DNA from: Ophiosphaerella korrae
Taxonomy: Eukaryota; Ascomycota; Dothideomycetes; Pleosporales; Phaeosphaeriaceae
Length of the DNA: 64,000 nucleotides
Assembly (NCBI GenBank): GCA_028456385.1
Contig: JALNQF010000183.1
Location: 1-64,000, forward strand
Direction: 5' to 3'
Part shown: one piece after another, positions 1 to 14,400 of the stretch
Numbering within the stretch: position 1 is the first letter of the stretch
Layout: each line of letters begins with the position of its first letter
The notes under the pieces: model-generated
Told to the model about the DNA's origin: nothing
Seen by the model: the letters and a program-made list of their open reading frames with translations, nothing else
Databases searched by the model: none
Position numbers and translations under genes: made by a program

Positions 1-2888
1 TATTATAGATATACTTATATTTTTAAATATTAAGAAATAATATATTTCTAGTATATAATTTTAATTAAATAAAAATTATAATAACTATATACTATTATAA
101 AAAGCTTATTCTAAAACTAATTATATTAATTTACTTTATCTTAATTAAATATAACTAATACTAAGTAACCTTTAAAATAAATATAACTCTATTTCTATCT
201 TAAATATTAATAGGATTATTTTTTCTTATATATAAAATAATTCTCTAAGCTTAATTATATATATATACTAAGTATTAGTAAATATATAAAGTATTTATAG
301 CTCTACTACGTAAATATAATAACTATAAATAAGTAGTACTAAGATAAATACTAGAAAGTCTAAAGATAAACTTCCTTATATTATACTTTTTAGAAATTCT
401 TGTAAATATCTAATTAATCTTATTCTTTAAGCTTTTTAATTACTCTAATTTTATTTTAATTAAATTTATTATATAAAGTTTTCTCTATAGTAACTAATTA
501 AAATACTCTATTTATAATATAAACTATATTAACTTCTTTATTACTTATATATAGAATAATTCTTTAATCTAAATTATATATTATTATTTTATATAAAAAG
601 ATCTATATAGTTATTTTAGGTTTACAACTTTAACTATATATAAAAAAGCTAGGGAAATACTTTATATATTAGTAGTAAAGAAGTTAAATAGGTTTTCTAT
701 ATAATAAGTTATTTTAGTTAGTTACTAAATTATCTTATATAAGTAGATCTACTTATAACTTATAACTATACTAACCTAAGTTAGTAACTAATTAAAATAA
801 ACTATTATAATAAAAGACTTTATTAACGTCTTTATTACTTATATATAGAATAATTCTATTAGCTAATTTATATATATTTATCTTATATAAGTAGCTAGCT
901 TACTTTTTTTATCTTTATAAATATCTTGAATATTATATATAATAGTATATATATTAGTAAGATATTAATAAAGATAAGTAATTATATAGATAAATAAATA
1001 TATATAATTATACGTATTATATACTATATAGAGTAATATATAGTAGATTATACTATATAGTATATACTATTCTACTAGATACTTTACTTAAAATACTAAA
1101 TTATATATACTCTAGCCTTACCTAAAGATAATAATATACTAATCCTTGTTAGTAATAAAGCTACTAGTTATACTATAATATTTAATAATAAAGAAACGTA
1201 TACTAAAGAGTACCCTATTACTAAATAGATTCTATATTACTTCTACGTTATTAGTATCTAATATATCTCTCTAATACTTAAGGGCTAGGACCTTACTATT
1301 TACTATATTAAATATTCAATATATAAGTTTACGTAAATTAAAGATGTATACTATAATAGTAAGCCTAATTAAAAAGCTATTTATATAGTAACCTAGTCTA
1401 AATATAAAGTTAGATATTACTAGGATAATATCTAAGTTTAGTTCCTAATTACTACCTATATTAATATTAATTACTATTTTAGCTATAGAATATATACTCT
1501 AGATAAAGTCTTTACTAAAGTTATATCTTATAAAGCTAATCTTTAGACTAAGTTTAAGTTATAAAAAAAAAAAGTAGTACTTAGATAATCTTTATTAATA
1601 AAACTATATATAAATAGATTTACTCTATAATTAGTATAAGTACTCTTTTTATTAGCTACTAAATTATTTATCTCTATAAAGGTATTATTACTAAGATAGA
1701 AAGTAAATAAGTATAAGTAGTAATTAGTTAATATCTTTTAGAGTAAAGTTTATAATAACTCTAGTATTATATTAAAGTAATTTATATAACTATAAGCTAT
1801 AACCTCTTTAAAGTATACTCTTAAGTTAAAAATAGAGATAACCTAAATATATTAGAGGTTTCTTAAAGTACGCCTATAAATTACTTATATTAGTAAATTT
1901 ATTATAAGCGTACTAGTAGAGTAGCCTAAACCTAAGTATAAGTAGGATATTTTTAAAGATTTATATTAAGGTTTATACTATAGTTATATATTAAGATAGA
2001 TAGGATTAATTAAATTAGAAAGAAGAGAAAAAGTTAAAAGTAGAAGTAAAAAATAATATAAGAAAAAGAGAGTAAGAAGAATTTATATAAAAAGGTACTA
2101 GAGATAATAAAGAGAAAGAAGTAAGAGAGAGAAGTAAGAGTAATATCCTAAGATACTAAGAAGAGTAGAAAAAGTAGTAAGTAATAGTTAATAGATAATA
2201 TTTTAGAAATAGCCTTTTAATTAATAGCTATTCTAATATATAGTATTTATAAGTAATAGTAATATTATAGTTATTTATATACTTATTTAAAAAAACCTTT
2301 TTATAAATAGCTATAATAATATAGAGTATTAATAAATTATAGTAATACTATAATTATATATATACTTTTTTAAAATAAGCCTTTTTATTAGACTATAATA
2401 ATATATAGTATTAAAAAGTTATAGTAGTACTATAGTTACTTATATACTTGTTTAAAAAAAGCCTTTTTATTAAACTGTATAACTATTACAATATATATAT
2501 AAATTATAAGATATCCTTACCTTCTATTATTAAGTAAATAATTATCTTAATACTTTATACTTATATATTATACTACTAGCTCTATTTAACCTAGCTACTT
2601 AAACTATCTAATTTACTTAACTCTTTTAAAATAACTAGAGGTAAATCTAGAGGTTAAGCTAGTAGTACTAAGTCTAGTACTTAATTATAAGAACTCCTTT
2701 ATAGCTTTACTTTTAGTACTCTTTATTCTTTACTTAACGTGCCTTTTTATATTCTAGCTTTAAGTAGTTACTAATAACTCTTCTAGTTATTTACCTAATA
2801 CTAGTCTTACTCTCTTAGTTATACCTATTATCTTCTTCTCTATAAGAGTAACTACGTATAGTATATTAGTACTAGTACTTTATCTACT
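1..2888. other. Unclassified RIP-mutated relic sequence
   Basis: No gene is visible. Two similar segments near 490-600 and 785-895 share several 20-30 base stretches and look like an old direct duplication. Around 1,960-2,180 the plus strand is purine-rich and reads as a lysine/arginine/glutamate-rich degenerate frame, possibly the tail of a dead transposon protein that I cannot identify. The right end is cut by insertion of element C, after the TTACT at 2889-2893; the continuation of this locus should resume at 38003. Confidence 0.6.
2190..2480. repeat. About 83-bp tandem repeat, 3-4 degenerate copies
   Basis: A unit with the landmark CCTTTTTAT followed by an ATAATA-rich tract recurs near 2297, 2380 and 2462, with a weaker copy near 2213. 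The spacing is 82-84 bases. The units differ by transitions and small indels. It could be a minisatellite or a repeat internal to a dead element. Confidence 0.6.
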
Positions 2889-2893
2889 TTACT

Positions 2894-3341
2894 TGTAATA
2901 GGTTGCTTATTATTAACTATAGAGACTATAAGAGTTATTAGTAGATTAAAAAGTAATAATAAACGTTTATATATTAATTAAGTAATAACTATAAATAATA
3001 GATAATTCCTAATAAGTAATGTTAAGTATTAGCGTTCTAGGTTAGAGATTAGATTACTAATACAATCTTAATAATACGCATTACTACTAACTATATACTT
3101 ATAATATTTAGTTAGCTTTATAGCTTTATAGACGCTAAGCCTTATAAATCTATAATATTCTATAACTACTAGCTTTATAGCTTTATAAACGCTAAGCCTT
3201 ATAAAGCTATAAAGTTATTATATATCTTTATTATAATTAACTTCCTAATTAACTTTATTATCCTATAGATTATACGTATTGTTATCCTCTATCTTAAGGT
3301 TAATTAGCTCTATCTAGTTTTCTTCTATTACTATTATAATA
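2894..3341 (-). repeat. LTR of element C (3' LTR)
   Basis: Starts TGTAATAGG and ends ATAATA (RIP-altered TG...CA ends), 448 bp. It pairs with 37633-38002. It contains a partial internal duplication around GCTTTATAG...GCTAAGCC (about 3116-3210) that is missing from the partner, which explains part of the length difference (448 versus 370). Confidence 0.82.
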
Positions 3342-4029
3342 CTATTACCCCCTCTAAGTAGGTTATTATTTCTCTACTCTAAGGCTAAAGTTATTAAACC
3401 TATTTCTTTATTAATCTCTAGTTCTTTATTACTTTCTATACCTTATTATTCCTAGCGTAATAAACTATTACTTATAGAATAGGTTACTTAAAATAGAGTT
3501 AAAATATTTCTTTATTTTAATTATACTAAGCTTAAGTTAATATATCTTGTATTATTAAAGGATAGTAAAGTATATAGTAAGTATATCTCTACTAATATTT
3601 AGTATTAATATACTCTTTTAGGTATCTCTCTTACTAAGTATAAGTATCTTATTACTACTACGTCTACTACTTCTTAATTATATAGGGAGAGCTACTAATA
3701 GGGCTTAAGTAAAACTATTATTATAGCTAGCTAATATAGAGTAAGCTTAGTATAACCTAATCTCTAAGACTACTTATAAAATAGTAGAACTTTAGGCGCG
3801 TACTAAGCGCTTTTATAAGCTAATAGCTTATAACGTTACTACGTTATCTATATAGTCTTATACGTTAGAAGCTAAGATAGACTTTAAAGATATAGTAAAG
3901 GCTACTCTAGCTTTTATCTTATTAAATACTCTTATCGCCTCTCTATTTACTAGTAGTATCGCAGATTTTCTTAGTTTACTACAAGGCGCTCTAGAAGGTT
4001 TTAACTTTAGAACTCCTCTAGTTTCTTAA
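3342..4029 (+). pseudogene. Antisense ORF relic of element C
   Basis: A degenerate plus-strand frame, opposite to gag-pol, running inward from the 3' LTR and ending in the shared C-terminal pattern EGFNFR.PLVS then stop at 4027-4029. Homologous frames occupy the same place in A, B, D and E. In these relatives the N-terminal part has paired Tyr/Cys positions suggesting former CxxC pairs, followed by a charged, helix-like middle. Function unknown. Confidence 0.55.
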
Positions 4030-6105
4030 AGTTATTAAGGTTATCTTCTAGTTTCTATATATTTTCCTATAGTTATTCTTTTTTATCTATACTTATCTAT
4101 TCTACTAAATAGTAGTTCTTTCTATTATAGAACTAGTATACTAAAACTTTTTTAACTTTTTATTCTTTTTATTCTCTATATATATTTACTTTATATACTA
4201 GTAGTTTTACTTCTTATAGTACTATTTTAAGTAGTACTACGTAGAATATTAGGTATATCTTTATTTTGTTTCGTAACTTTAATTTAAATATAATTAGTAT
4301 AACTTTCTTTTTAATCTTATATAGTCTTATTTTTACGTAGTCTAATTTTAAGCTAGGTTGTTTACTCTTTATATTTTTTCTAACTAACTATACTTTTTCT
4401 TTCTCTTTAAATTAAAGTCTTTTTTTATATTTCTTATTATAGTACTTTACTATATAATCTAATAAGAATTCTATATCTTATCTTAGTTAATTATATATTT
4501 CTCTTAATCTATTTATAAAGTTTTCTCTTCTTAGAGTTTAAGATTTTATATTTCTTAGTATTCTATATATATTAGAGTAAAATCTATAGTTTATAAAAAA
4601 GAGTAATACTTTTATTATTATATTCTTTATACTATTATATACTAACTATACTATAGGTAGTAACTATACCTAATTGTTCTAGTTATAGTTAAAGTAGTAT
4701 TTTAAGTATTATTCTACTATCTAGTTTATAAATTCTAATTATCTATCTATCTATAGATAATATACTATTAATATTATATACTTAATTCCTAATTATACTA
4801 TTAATATTCCCTATAGTTTTAATATAAATTATATATCTCTATCTATAATAATCTTATCTAGAATACTATATTAGCTAACTATTGTCTCTAGGACCTTGTA
4901 TATAGTAACCTCTATCTTACTCTTTTCTTTATATAGTCTAAAGTATATATACTTTATAAGTTTATCTACTATTATTAAGATTCTATTATACTTAACTCCA
5001 AATATTAAGTCTTTTAACTTAGGTAACTTTATAATAAAATCTATTATTATAACTCTTTAGAGGTACTCTAGTACTTTAGCTAGTAATAGCTTTCTATATA
5101 GTATATATCTATTATACTTATTTTTATAATATTCTATATAGTCTTGTAGTACTTCTTTTACTAGTTATCTTACTTTTAGAATATAGTAGTCTCTTAAAAG
5201 CTTATTTAGCGTTTTCTTAATTCCTTAGTATCTATATACTAGTAGTTTATAAAACTATTATATAAATTCTCTTTATATTCTACTTAGGATATATATTCTT
5301 CTATAAGCCTTTACTAATCTTTCTTAGATCTTAAGTTTTTCTCTTTTTTTAGAGACTTTTTTTATTTCTCTCTAAATCTATTCATCTAGCTTACTACTTT
5401 TTTATTTAAGTATTATAGCTATCTTAGGTTTATTTAAAACTAAGTTTCTTTCTTTATTTTTAACTAAAACTATACTAATTATATTTACTTCTTTTTATAA
5501 GTCTAGTTTTTTACTTAGAGTATTTATAAACTAGTTATCTTTTCTATTTATATATATAACTTTAAATTTAAATATTAATAATAATTCCTACTATCTAGTA
5601 TAGCGTTGTAATAAGTCCTTATTTATTATAAATCCTATAAGATTCTTATAATCTATATAGACTTTTATCTTATACTTTACTCTTTATAAGTATACTCTCT
5701 ACTATTTAAATACTTTATAGATTACTAGTATCTCTTTATTATAAATTAAGTAGTTAAGTTCTACTAGCTTTATTTTCTTAGAGAAGTATTTAACTAAGTA
5801 TTCTTATTTAGTTCTTAGGTCTTCTTATATTAGTACTATTCTATAGACTAAATTAGATACGTCTATTTTTACTATTACTAGTACTTCTAGGTTATATATT
5901 CTAATAACTAGGTTCTCTATAAACTTCTTTTTAACGTTATTAAATATATTATTAAATTCTCTTATCTATTTAAATAGCGTATCTTTCTTTATAAAGTTAG
6001 TAATTAGTTTTATTTCTTTAGACTTTCTTATTATTAACTTTCTATAAAAGTTTACTAATCTATAAAATTATTGCACCTTTTATAGGTTTTTTAGTATTAG
6101 CTATT
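4030..6105 (-). pseudogene. Element C: chromodomain, integrase, RNase H, RT (C-terminal part)
   Basis: Minus-strand pol relic aligned by eye with the same part of elements A, B and D. The order from right to left is RT, RNase H (matching the 65-codon frames at 8911-9108 and 23128-23325), integrase and chromodomain. Many stops and AT-shifted codons. Interrupted at 6105 by element A; the upstream part of pol resumes at 27296. Confidence 0.7.
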
Positions 6106-6535
6106 TATAATAGGCCTCCTATTATTAACTATAAGTACCTATATTTAAGAGTTAGTAGATTGTAAAGTAATAGTAAAAGCTTATATAGGGATCTATAATA
6201 ACTATAAATAATAGGAGATATTTTATAACTATCTTGTGTTAGCGTTCTATAGTTAATAGATTAAATTACTAATACTATCCTAATAATACGTATTACTACT
6301 AACTATATACTTATTGTAATCTATTAATCTATAGTTACTAAGACTAATAGATTGTAGATTATCTTAATCTATAATTTACTACTACTAAGAGTCTATAGAT
6401 TATAGATTACCCTAGGTATCCTAATTATATATAGCCTCCTAGTTAGGTTCGTGTCTCTTAGGGTTATATAAGTCTAAGTTAATTGTTATAAGGCTAATTA
6501 GTTCTATTTATAGCTCTCTTATTACTATTGTAATA
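6106..6535 (-). repeat. LTR of element A (3' LTR)
   Basis: 430 bp, starting TATAATAGG (RIP form of TGTAATAGG) and ending TTGTAATA. It differs from the partner at 26866-27295 mainly by C/T and G/A changes. Confidence 0.85.
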
Positions 6536-7238
6536 CTATCTCTTCTTTTAGATAGGTCCTCGTTTATCTATCCTAGAGCTAAGGTTATTAATCTACTTTC
6601 CTTGTTAATTTATAGTTCTTTATTACTTTCTATAGTTGTTTTATCTATACGTTATTACTACCTTCTTACTAATTACGTATTACGTAATAGTGTTAAGATA
6701 TTTCTTTATTCTTATTATACTTCTCCTAAGTTAAACTCTAAGTATCTTCTTTATATTATTTCTATAAACAATAGTAAGGCTTATAAGGTATATATTTATA
6801 TAAATATATATAGTTCTTATAATATATCTAGTGTCTCTCTTTCTAAGTATACGTTTATTATACTTATTTTTACGTCTAGGATTAATAATAATAGGGAGAG
6901 CTATTAACTAGACTTAAGAGAAATTACTATCTTAAATTATAGAAGCTAAAGCTAAACGTAAATAGATCTAGGAGCTTACGTAAAGTAAGCTAGTAAAGAA
7001 TTAAGCTCGTCTCTCTTATCTTTATAAGATAAAGGCGTTAAATAATAAGAAATTAGCTAAATAGTTAGTAGCTCTAGAAGCTAAGCTAGACTTAGATAAA
7101 GCGTTTAGTGTTGTTATAGTAGGTTCTATATTAGGCGTTCCTATTATCTCTCTATCTAGTAGTAGTAATATTAGTTCTCTTAGTTCGCTACTAGGCGTTC
7201 TAGAGGGTTTTAACTTTAGAAGTCCTCTAGTTTCTTAA
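6536..7238 (+). pseudogene. Antisense ORF relic of element A
   Basis: Plus-strand frame opposite to the element's own genes. A 101-codon open stretch remains at 6602-6907, followed by a stop and a continuing degenerate tail that ends FRSPLVS-stop at 7236-7238. It keeps the pattern seen in the other four elements, including the ...SSVSLSKY... and NNRESY segments. Function unknown. Confidence 0.6.
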
Positions 7239-10200
7239 AGTAGTTAAGATTGTCTTCTAGTTCCTATATTTTTTCCTATAGTTATCTTTTCTCGTCTATA
7301 CCTATCTATTCTACTAAATAGTAGTTTCTTCTATTATAGAACTAGTATACTAGGATTTCTTTAACTTTTTATTCTTCTTATTCTCTATACGTATCTACTT
7401 TGTATACTAGTAGTTCTACGTTTTATAGTACTATCTTAAGTAGTACTACGTAGAAAGTTAAGTATATCTTTATCTTGTTTAGTAGCTTTAGTTTAAATAT
7501 AACTAGTATAACTTTTTTCTCTATTTTATATAGTCTTATTTTAACGTAGTCTAGTTTTAAACTAGGTTATTTACTTTTAATATTTTTTTATATTAACTAT
7601 ACTTTTTCTCCCTCTCTAAATTAAGGTCTTTCTTTATACTTCTTATCGTAGTACTTAGCTATTTAGTTATATAGAAATTCTACATCTTGTCTTAATTAAT
7701 TATATATATCTTTAAGTCTATTAGCAAAGTTTTCTCCTCTTTAGAGCTAAGATATCTAATTCTTTAGTGTCTAGTATATATTAGGCTCGAATCTATAGTT
7801 TACAAAGAAGAGTAATACTCTTATTACTATATTCTTTACGCTATTGTATACTAACTATACTATAAGTAGTAACTATACCTAGTTATTCTAGTTGTAGTTA
7901 AGATAGTATCTTAAATATTGTTCTACTATCTAATTTATCTATTCTAACTATCTATCTATTTATAGATAATATACTATAGATATTATATATTATATTCCTA
8001 ATTACGCTATTATTATTCTCTATAGTTTTAATATAAATTATATATCTTTATCTATAATAATTTTATCTAGTAGTCTATATTAACTAATTATAGTTCTTAG
8101 AACCTAGTATATAGTAACTTCTATCTTGCTTTTCTCTTTATATAGATAAAAGTAAGTATACTTTATAAGTTTATTTACTATTATTATAATTCTATTATAC
8201 TTAACTCCTAATATTAGGTCTTTAGACTTAAGTAGCTTTGTAATAAAGTCTATTATAATAACTCCTTATAGTTATTTTAGTACTTCTACTAGTTATAGTA
8301 TTCTATATAGTGCGTATCTACTATATTTATTCTTATAGTATTCTATATAGTCTTGTAGTACTTCTATTACTAATTATCTTACTTTTAAGATATAGTAGTC
8401 TCTTAGGAGTCTATCTAATATTTTATTAATACCTTAGTAACTATATACTAGTAGCTTGTAGAATTGTCGTATAAATTCTCTTTAAATTTTCCTTAGAATA
8501 TATATTCTTCTATAGGCTTATACGAATTCTTCTTAGGTTTCTAGTTTATCTATTTCTTTAGATACTTCTTGCGTTGTTTTCTAAATCTATTTATCTAGCT
8601 TACTACTTGTCCTTTTAAGTGTTGCAGCTATTTTAGGTATATTTAGGACTAGGTATCCTTCTTTATTCTTAACTAAAACTATACTAGTAGCGCTTACTTC
8701 TTTTTATAAGTCTAGTCTTCTACTAAAGGCGTCTATAAATTAGTTATCTCTTCCTTTTATATATATAATCTTTATATTAAATATTAATAGGAATTCCTAC
8801 TATCTAATATAGTATTATAATAGTTCTTTATTTATTATAAATCCTATAAGATTCTTATAGCTAGTCTAGACCTTTATCTTATATTTTACTTCTTGTAAGT
8901 ATACTCTCTATTATCTAAATACTTTATAGATTACTAGTATTTCTTTGTTGTAGATTAAGTAGTTAAGTTCTACTTCTTTTATTTTCTTAGAGAAGTATTT
9001 AACTAAGTGTTCCTTTCTAGTCTCTAGGTCCTCTTGTATTAGTACTATTCTATAGACTAAATTAGATGTATCTATTTTTACTATTACTAGTAGGTCTAGG
9101 TTATACATTCTAATAACTAGGTTTTCTATAAATTTCTTCTTAATCTTGTTAAATACTTCTTTGTATTCTCTTATCTATTTAAATAGTGTATCTTTCTTTA
9201 TAAGTCTTATTATTAGTTCTATATCTTTAAACTATCTTACTATTAACTTTCTATAAAAGTTAGCTAGCCTATAAAACTATTATACTTCTTTTAGGTTTTT
9301 TAGTGTTAGCTATTCGTTAATTAACTTAATCTTTTCTAGGTTAATTTTAATTTTTCCTAGTTTAATAATAAATCTAAGGAAATCTATTTCCTTTGTATAG
9401 AATTCTCATTTTCTTATTTTAAGAAATAGTTTGTTTTTTACTAGTTTTTTTAGTACCTTGTATATATATTATATATATTCTTCCTCTATCTCTAAGAATA
9501 TAAGGATGTCGTCTAAATATGCGTATATAAATACGTCTAAGTACTCTCTTAGTACTATATTAATTCTTTCTTAGAAGGGTACTAGTGCGTTTATTAAGCT
9601 AAATAGTATAACTAAATATTTATATAGTCTATATTGTGTTCTAAATACTATTTTCTATTTATCGCCTTTTTTAATTCTAATCTAGTAGTAGGCGTTCTAG
9701 ATATCTAATGTTGTAAAGATTCTTGCTTTCTATAGCTTATCTTGTATAACGTTAATTTATAGTAATAGGTATTAGTTCTTGTTTATAATTACGTTAGTTT
9801 TTCTAAAATCTACGTAGGGCCTCTTATTACTTATCCTTTTTTTATCTACGAATATAAGTCTATATACTACTAAGGATTTAGATTCTCTTATCTATCCTTT
9901 TTCTATTACGTTTTAGATAAATATTCGTTTAATTTTAAATTCTTCTTCTATTTTTTAGTAGACTAGGCTCTATCTTACGTCTTTACCTTCCTCTAGTTCT
10001 ATTACTAAATCCTATAGTTAATATTCTAGAAGGTAATCTTGTAGCTCTATAAGTTATTTTTCCTATTTCTTGTATTCTTTAGGGAATTCTCCTTTGTAAG
10101 TATTTATATTAGCTTTTAATATATCTATTTTGTAGTAGCTAATCTTTCTTATTCTCTAATTAATATATAGGTTAGTTATCTATAACTATAGTATACCTAG

Positions 10201-10268
10201 TATTATATCTTATTTATTATTAATTGTAGTTATATCTATAACTATATTCTTAATTATTATCCCTTCTA
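7239..10268 (-). pseudogene. Element A: chromodomain, integrase, RNase H, RT, start of protease region
   Basis: Minus-strand pol relic. An RNase H segment stays open for 65 codons at 8911-9108, with the ATSNLVYR-type start, the SKK...ELNYL centre and a terminal VIYKVF typical of Ty3/gypsy RNase H. The RT active site YLDD is still encoded at 9508-9519. Other parts carry many stops. It is cut at 10268 by element B and resumes at 17358. Confidence 0.75.
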
Positions 10269-10715
10269 TATAATAGGCTTCCTGTCGTTAACTATAGGTA
10301 CCTATCTATTAGGTTAGTAGATTAGGAGGTAATATTATAAGCTTGTGTTAGGATCTATAATAACTATAAATAATAAAAGATATTTCGTAACTATTTTGTA
10401 TTAGTGTTCTATAGTTAAAGAATTAAATTACTAATACTATCCTAACAATGTATATCCTATTAATTATATAGTTTATCTAATCTATTAATCTATATTTATT
10501 TTCTTACTATATACTTAATAGATTAAGAGATTACTAATCTATTAATCTATGTTTATTTTCTATCTATATACTTAATAGATTAAGGGATTGCTTACGTGTC
10601 CTAGTTATATACTATTTCCTAATTAATATTGTTACCTTACTTGTCCTATACTTTATTAGTCTCTAAGTTAGGACTAATTAGTTCTATCTTGATTTCTCTT
10701 GTTACGCCTATAACA
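10269..10715 (-). repeat. LTR of element B (3' LTR)
   Basis: 447 bp, TATAATAGG to CTATAACA. It contains a roughly 60-bp tandem duplication built on TAATCTATTAATCTAT...CTTAATAGATTAA that is specific to this LTR type. Confidence 0.87.
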
Positions 10716-11451
10716 CTATCCTCTCCTCTAGGTAGTCCTTTATTTTCCCGCCCTAGGGCTAAAGTTATTAATCTAGTTTCTTTATTAATGTAAAGTTCTT
10801 TATCTTCTATCTCTATACCTACTAAATCTACTCTTTATTATATTTAGTTAGTAGATCGTGTATTATATAGTAGCGTTACGATATTTCCTTATTCTTATTA
10901 TAAGTTCTTAAGCCCTCTTTTAGTCTACCTTTCTTTAAAATATAGTAAGGCTTATAAAGTGTATATTTATACTAACGCTCGCTTATCCTATAATCTATCT
11001 AGTGTGTCTATAGTAGAGTATAAGTTAAGAATACTTAATTATACGTCTATACTTATTTGTAATAGAGAGAGCTATTAACTACGCTTAAGAAAAACTATTA
11101 TTATAGATTGTAGAGGCTAAAAAGGAGCGTAAGAGACTCTATAAGGTCTCTTGTTATACGCTAGAGGAATATTAGTCTTGTTTTCTTAATAATTAAATAT
11201 AGTTATCTAATAATTAGGCTTGTTTATCCTGTCTTTGTAAGACGAAGGCCTTAAACAATAAGAAGTCTATTAAGTAGTCTACTCTCTTAGAGTCTAAGCT
11301 CGATTTCGAGGATACTATAGAGGCTACTCTAGCTCCTACTATGTTAGGCGAGTCTAGCGCCTCTCTACCTACTACTAGTACTATCGTTCCTCGCGATTTA
11401 CCTTTAGGCGTTCTAGAAGGTTTTAACTTTAGTAGTTCTCTAGTTTCTTAG
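10716..11451 (+). pseudogene. Antisense ORF relic of element B
   Basis: This is the best preserved of the five opposite-strand frames. From about 10,770 to 11,451 one plus-strand frame reads almost through, with few stops. It has an N-terminal part with regularly placed Tyr residues that would have been Cys before RIP, a central Glu/Lys/Leu-rich part likely to form a coiled coil (LKEILLQIVEAKKERKRL), and the shared C-terminal end EGFNFSSSLVS-stop. No family can be assigned from sequence alone. Confidence 0.6.
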
Positions 11452-14400
11452 AGTAATTAAGATTATCCTCTAGTTCCTATGTTTTCTCCTATAGTTGTCC
11501 TTTTTCGTCTATTCCTATCTATTCTACTAGGTAGTAATTTCTTCTATTGCAGAATTAATACTATAGGATTTCTTTAACTTCTTATTCTTCTTATTCTCTA
11601 TACGTATCTACTTTATATACTAGTAGCTTTACTTCTTGTAGTACTTGTTCTAGTAAGGCTACGTAGAATGTTAAGTATATCTTTATCTTGTTTAGTAGTT
11701 TTAGCTTAAATATAACTAGTGTAACTTCTTTCTTAACTTTATATAGTCTTATCTTAACGTAGTCTAATTTTAAACTTAGTTACTTACTATTAATATTTTT
11801 CTATACTAACTATACTTTTTCTCTTTTTCTAAATTAGGGTCTTTCTTTATACTTCTTATTATAGTACTTTACTATATAATTATATAGGAATTCTATATCC
11901 TATCTTAGTTAATTATATATATCTTTAAGTCTATTAGCAAAGTTTTCTCCTCTTAGAGACTAAGATGTCTAGTTTCTTAGTATCTAGTATATATTAGGTT
12001 CGAATCTATAGTTTGTAAAGAAGAGTAATACTCTTATTACTATATTCTTTACGCTGTTGTATGCTAACTATGCTATAGGTAGTAGCTATACCTAATTATT
12101 CTAGTTATAGTTAAGGTAGTATCTTAAGTATTATTCTACTATTTAATTTATTCGTTCTAACTATCTATCTATTTATAGATAATATGCTATAGACATTGTA
12201 TACTATATTCCTAATTGCGCTATTATTGTTCTCTATAGTTTTAATATAAATTATATATCTCTATCTATAATAATCTTGTCTAGTAGTCTATATTAACTAA
12301 TTATAGTTCCTAGGACTTAGTATATAGTAACCTCTATCTTACTCTTTTCTTTATATAGTCTAAAGTATATATACTTTATAAGTTTATCTACTATTATTAT
12401 AATTCTATTGTACTTAACTCCTAATATTAAGTCTTTAGATTTAGGTAGTTTTATAATAAAGTCTATTGTAATAACTCTTTATAGTTATTCTAGTACTTCT
12501 ACTAGTTATAGTATTCTATATAGTACCTATCTACTATATTTATTTCTATAATATTCTATATAGTCTTATAGTACCTCTATTACTAATTATCTTACCCTTA
12601 GAATATAGTAGTCTTGTAGTAGTCTATCTAATATTTTTTTAATTCCTTAGTAACTATATACTAGTAATTTATAGAATTGTCTTATAAATTCTCTTTAAAT
12701 TTTTCTTAGAATATATATTCTTCTATAGGCTTGTATAAGTCCTTCTTAGATTTCTAATTTCTTTATTTCTTTAGATACTTCCTATATTGTTTTCTAAATC
12801 TATTTGTCTAGCTCGCTACTTATTCTCTTAAGTATTATAGCTATTTTAGGTATATTTAGGACTAAGTGTCCTTCTTTATTCTTAACTAGAACTATACTAG
12901 TAGTGCTTACTTCTTCTTATAAGTCTAGTCTTCTACTAAGGGCGTCTATAAATTAATTATCTTTTCCTTTTATAAATATAATTTCTATATTAAATATTAA
13001 TAGAAATTCCTACTATCTTGTATAGCGTTATAACAACTCCTTATTTATTATAAATCTTGTAAGATTCTTATAGTCTATATAGACCTTTGTCTAATATTTT
13101 ACTCTTTATAGGTATACTCTCTATTATTTAAATACTTTGTAGATTGCTAGTATCTTTTTGTTATAAATTAAGTAGTTAAGTTCTACTATTTTTATCTTCT
13201 TAGAGAAGTATTTAACTAAATATTCTTTTTTAGTCTCTAGGTCTTCTTATATTAGCGCTATTCTATAGACTAAATTAGATACATCTATTTTTACTATTAC
13301 TAGTAGGTCTAGGTTATATATTCTAATAACTAGATTTTCTATAAACTTCTTCTTAATCTTTTTAAATACTTTATTACATTCCTTAGTCTACTTAAATAGT
13401 ATATCTTTTTTTATAAGCCTTGTTATTAGTTCTATATCTTTAGAATATTCTACTATTAACTTTCTATAAAAGTTAGCTAGCCTATAAAATTATTATACCT
13501 CTTTTAGGTTCTTTAGCGTTAGCTATTTATTAATTAATCTAATCTTTTTAGGGTCGATCTTAATTTTTCCTAGTTTAATAATAAACCTAAAAAAGTCTAT
13601 TTCTTTTATATAGAATTTATATTTCTTTATTTTAAGAAATAGTTTATTTTCTACTAGTTTTTCTAGTACTTTGTATACGTGTTGTATATGTTCTTCCTCT
13701 ATTTCTAAGAATATAAGGATGTCGTCTAAATATACAAATATAAATACGTCTAAGTACTCTCTTAGTACTATATTAATTCTTTCTTAGAATACTACTAGTA
13801 CGTTTATTAATCTAAATAGTATAACTATATATTTATATAGTCTGTACTATATTCTAAATACTATTTTCTACTTATCTTTCTTCTTAATTCTAATCTAGTA
13901 GTACGCGTTTTAGATATCTAGTTTTATAAAGATTTTTATTCTTTATAGTCTATCTTGTATTTTATCTATTTGTAGTAATAGGTATTAGTTCTTGTTTATA
14001 ATTACGTTAGTCTTTCTAAAATCTACGCAAAGTCTTTTATTATTTATCTCTTTTTTATCTATAAATATAAGTCTATATACTACTAAGGATTTAGATTCTC
14101 TTATCTATCCTTTTTTTATTACATTTTAGATAAATATTTATTTAATTTTAGACGCTTCTTCTATTTTTTAGTAGACTAGGCTCTATCTTACGTCTTTACC
14201 TTCTTCTAGTTCTATCGCTAAGTCCTATAGTTAATATTCTAGAAAGTAATCTTCTAGCTCTATAAGCTATTTTTCCTATTTCTTATATTCTTTAGGGAAT
14301 TCTCCCTTATAAGTATTTATATTAGCTTTTAACATTTCTGTTTTATAATAGCTAATTTTTTTTATTCTTTAATTAATGTATAGGTTAGTTATCTATAACT

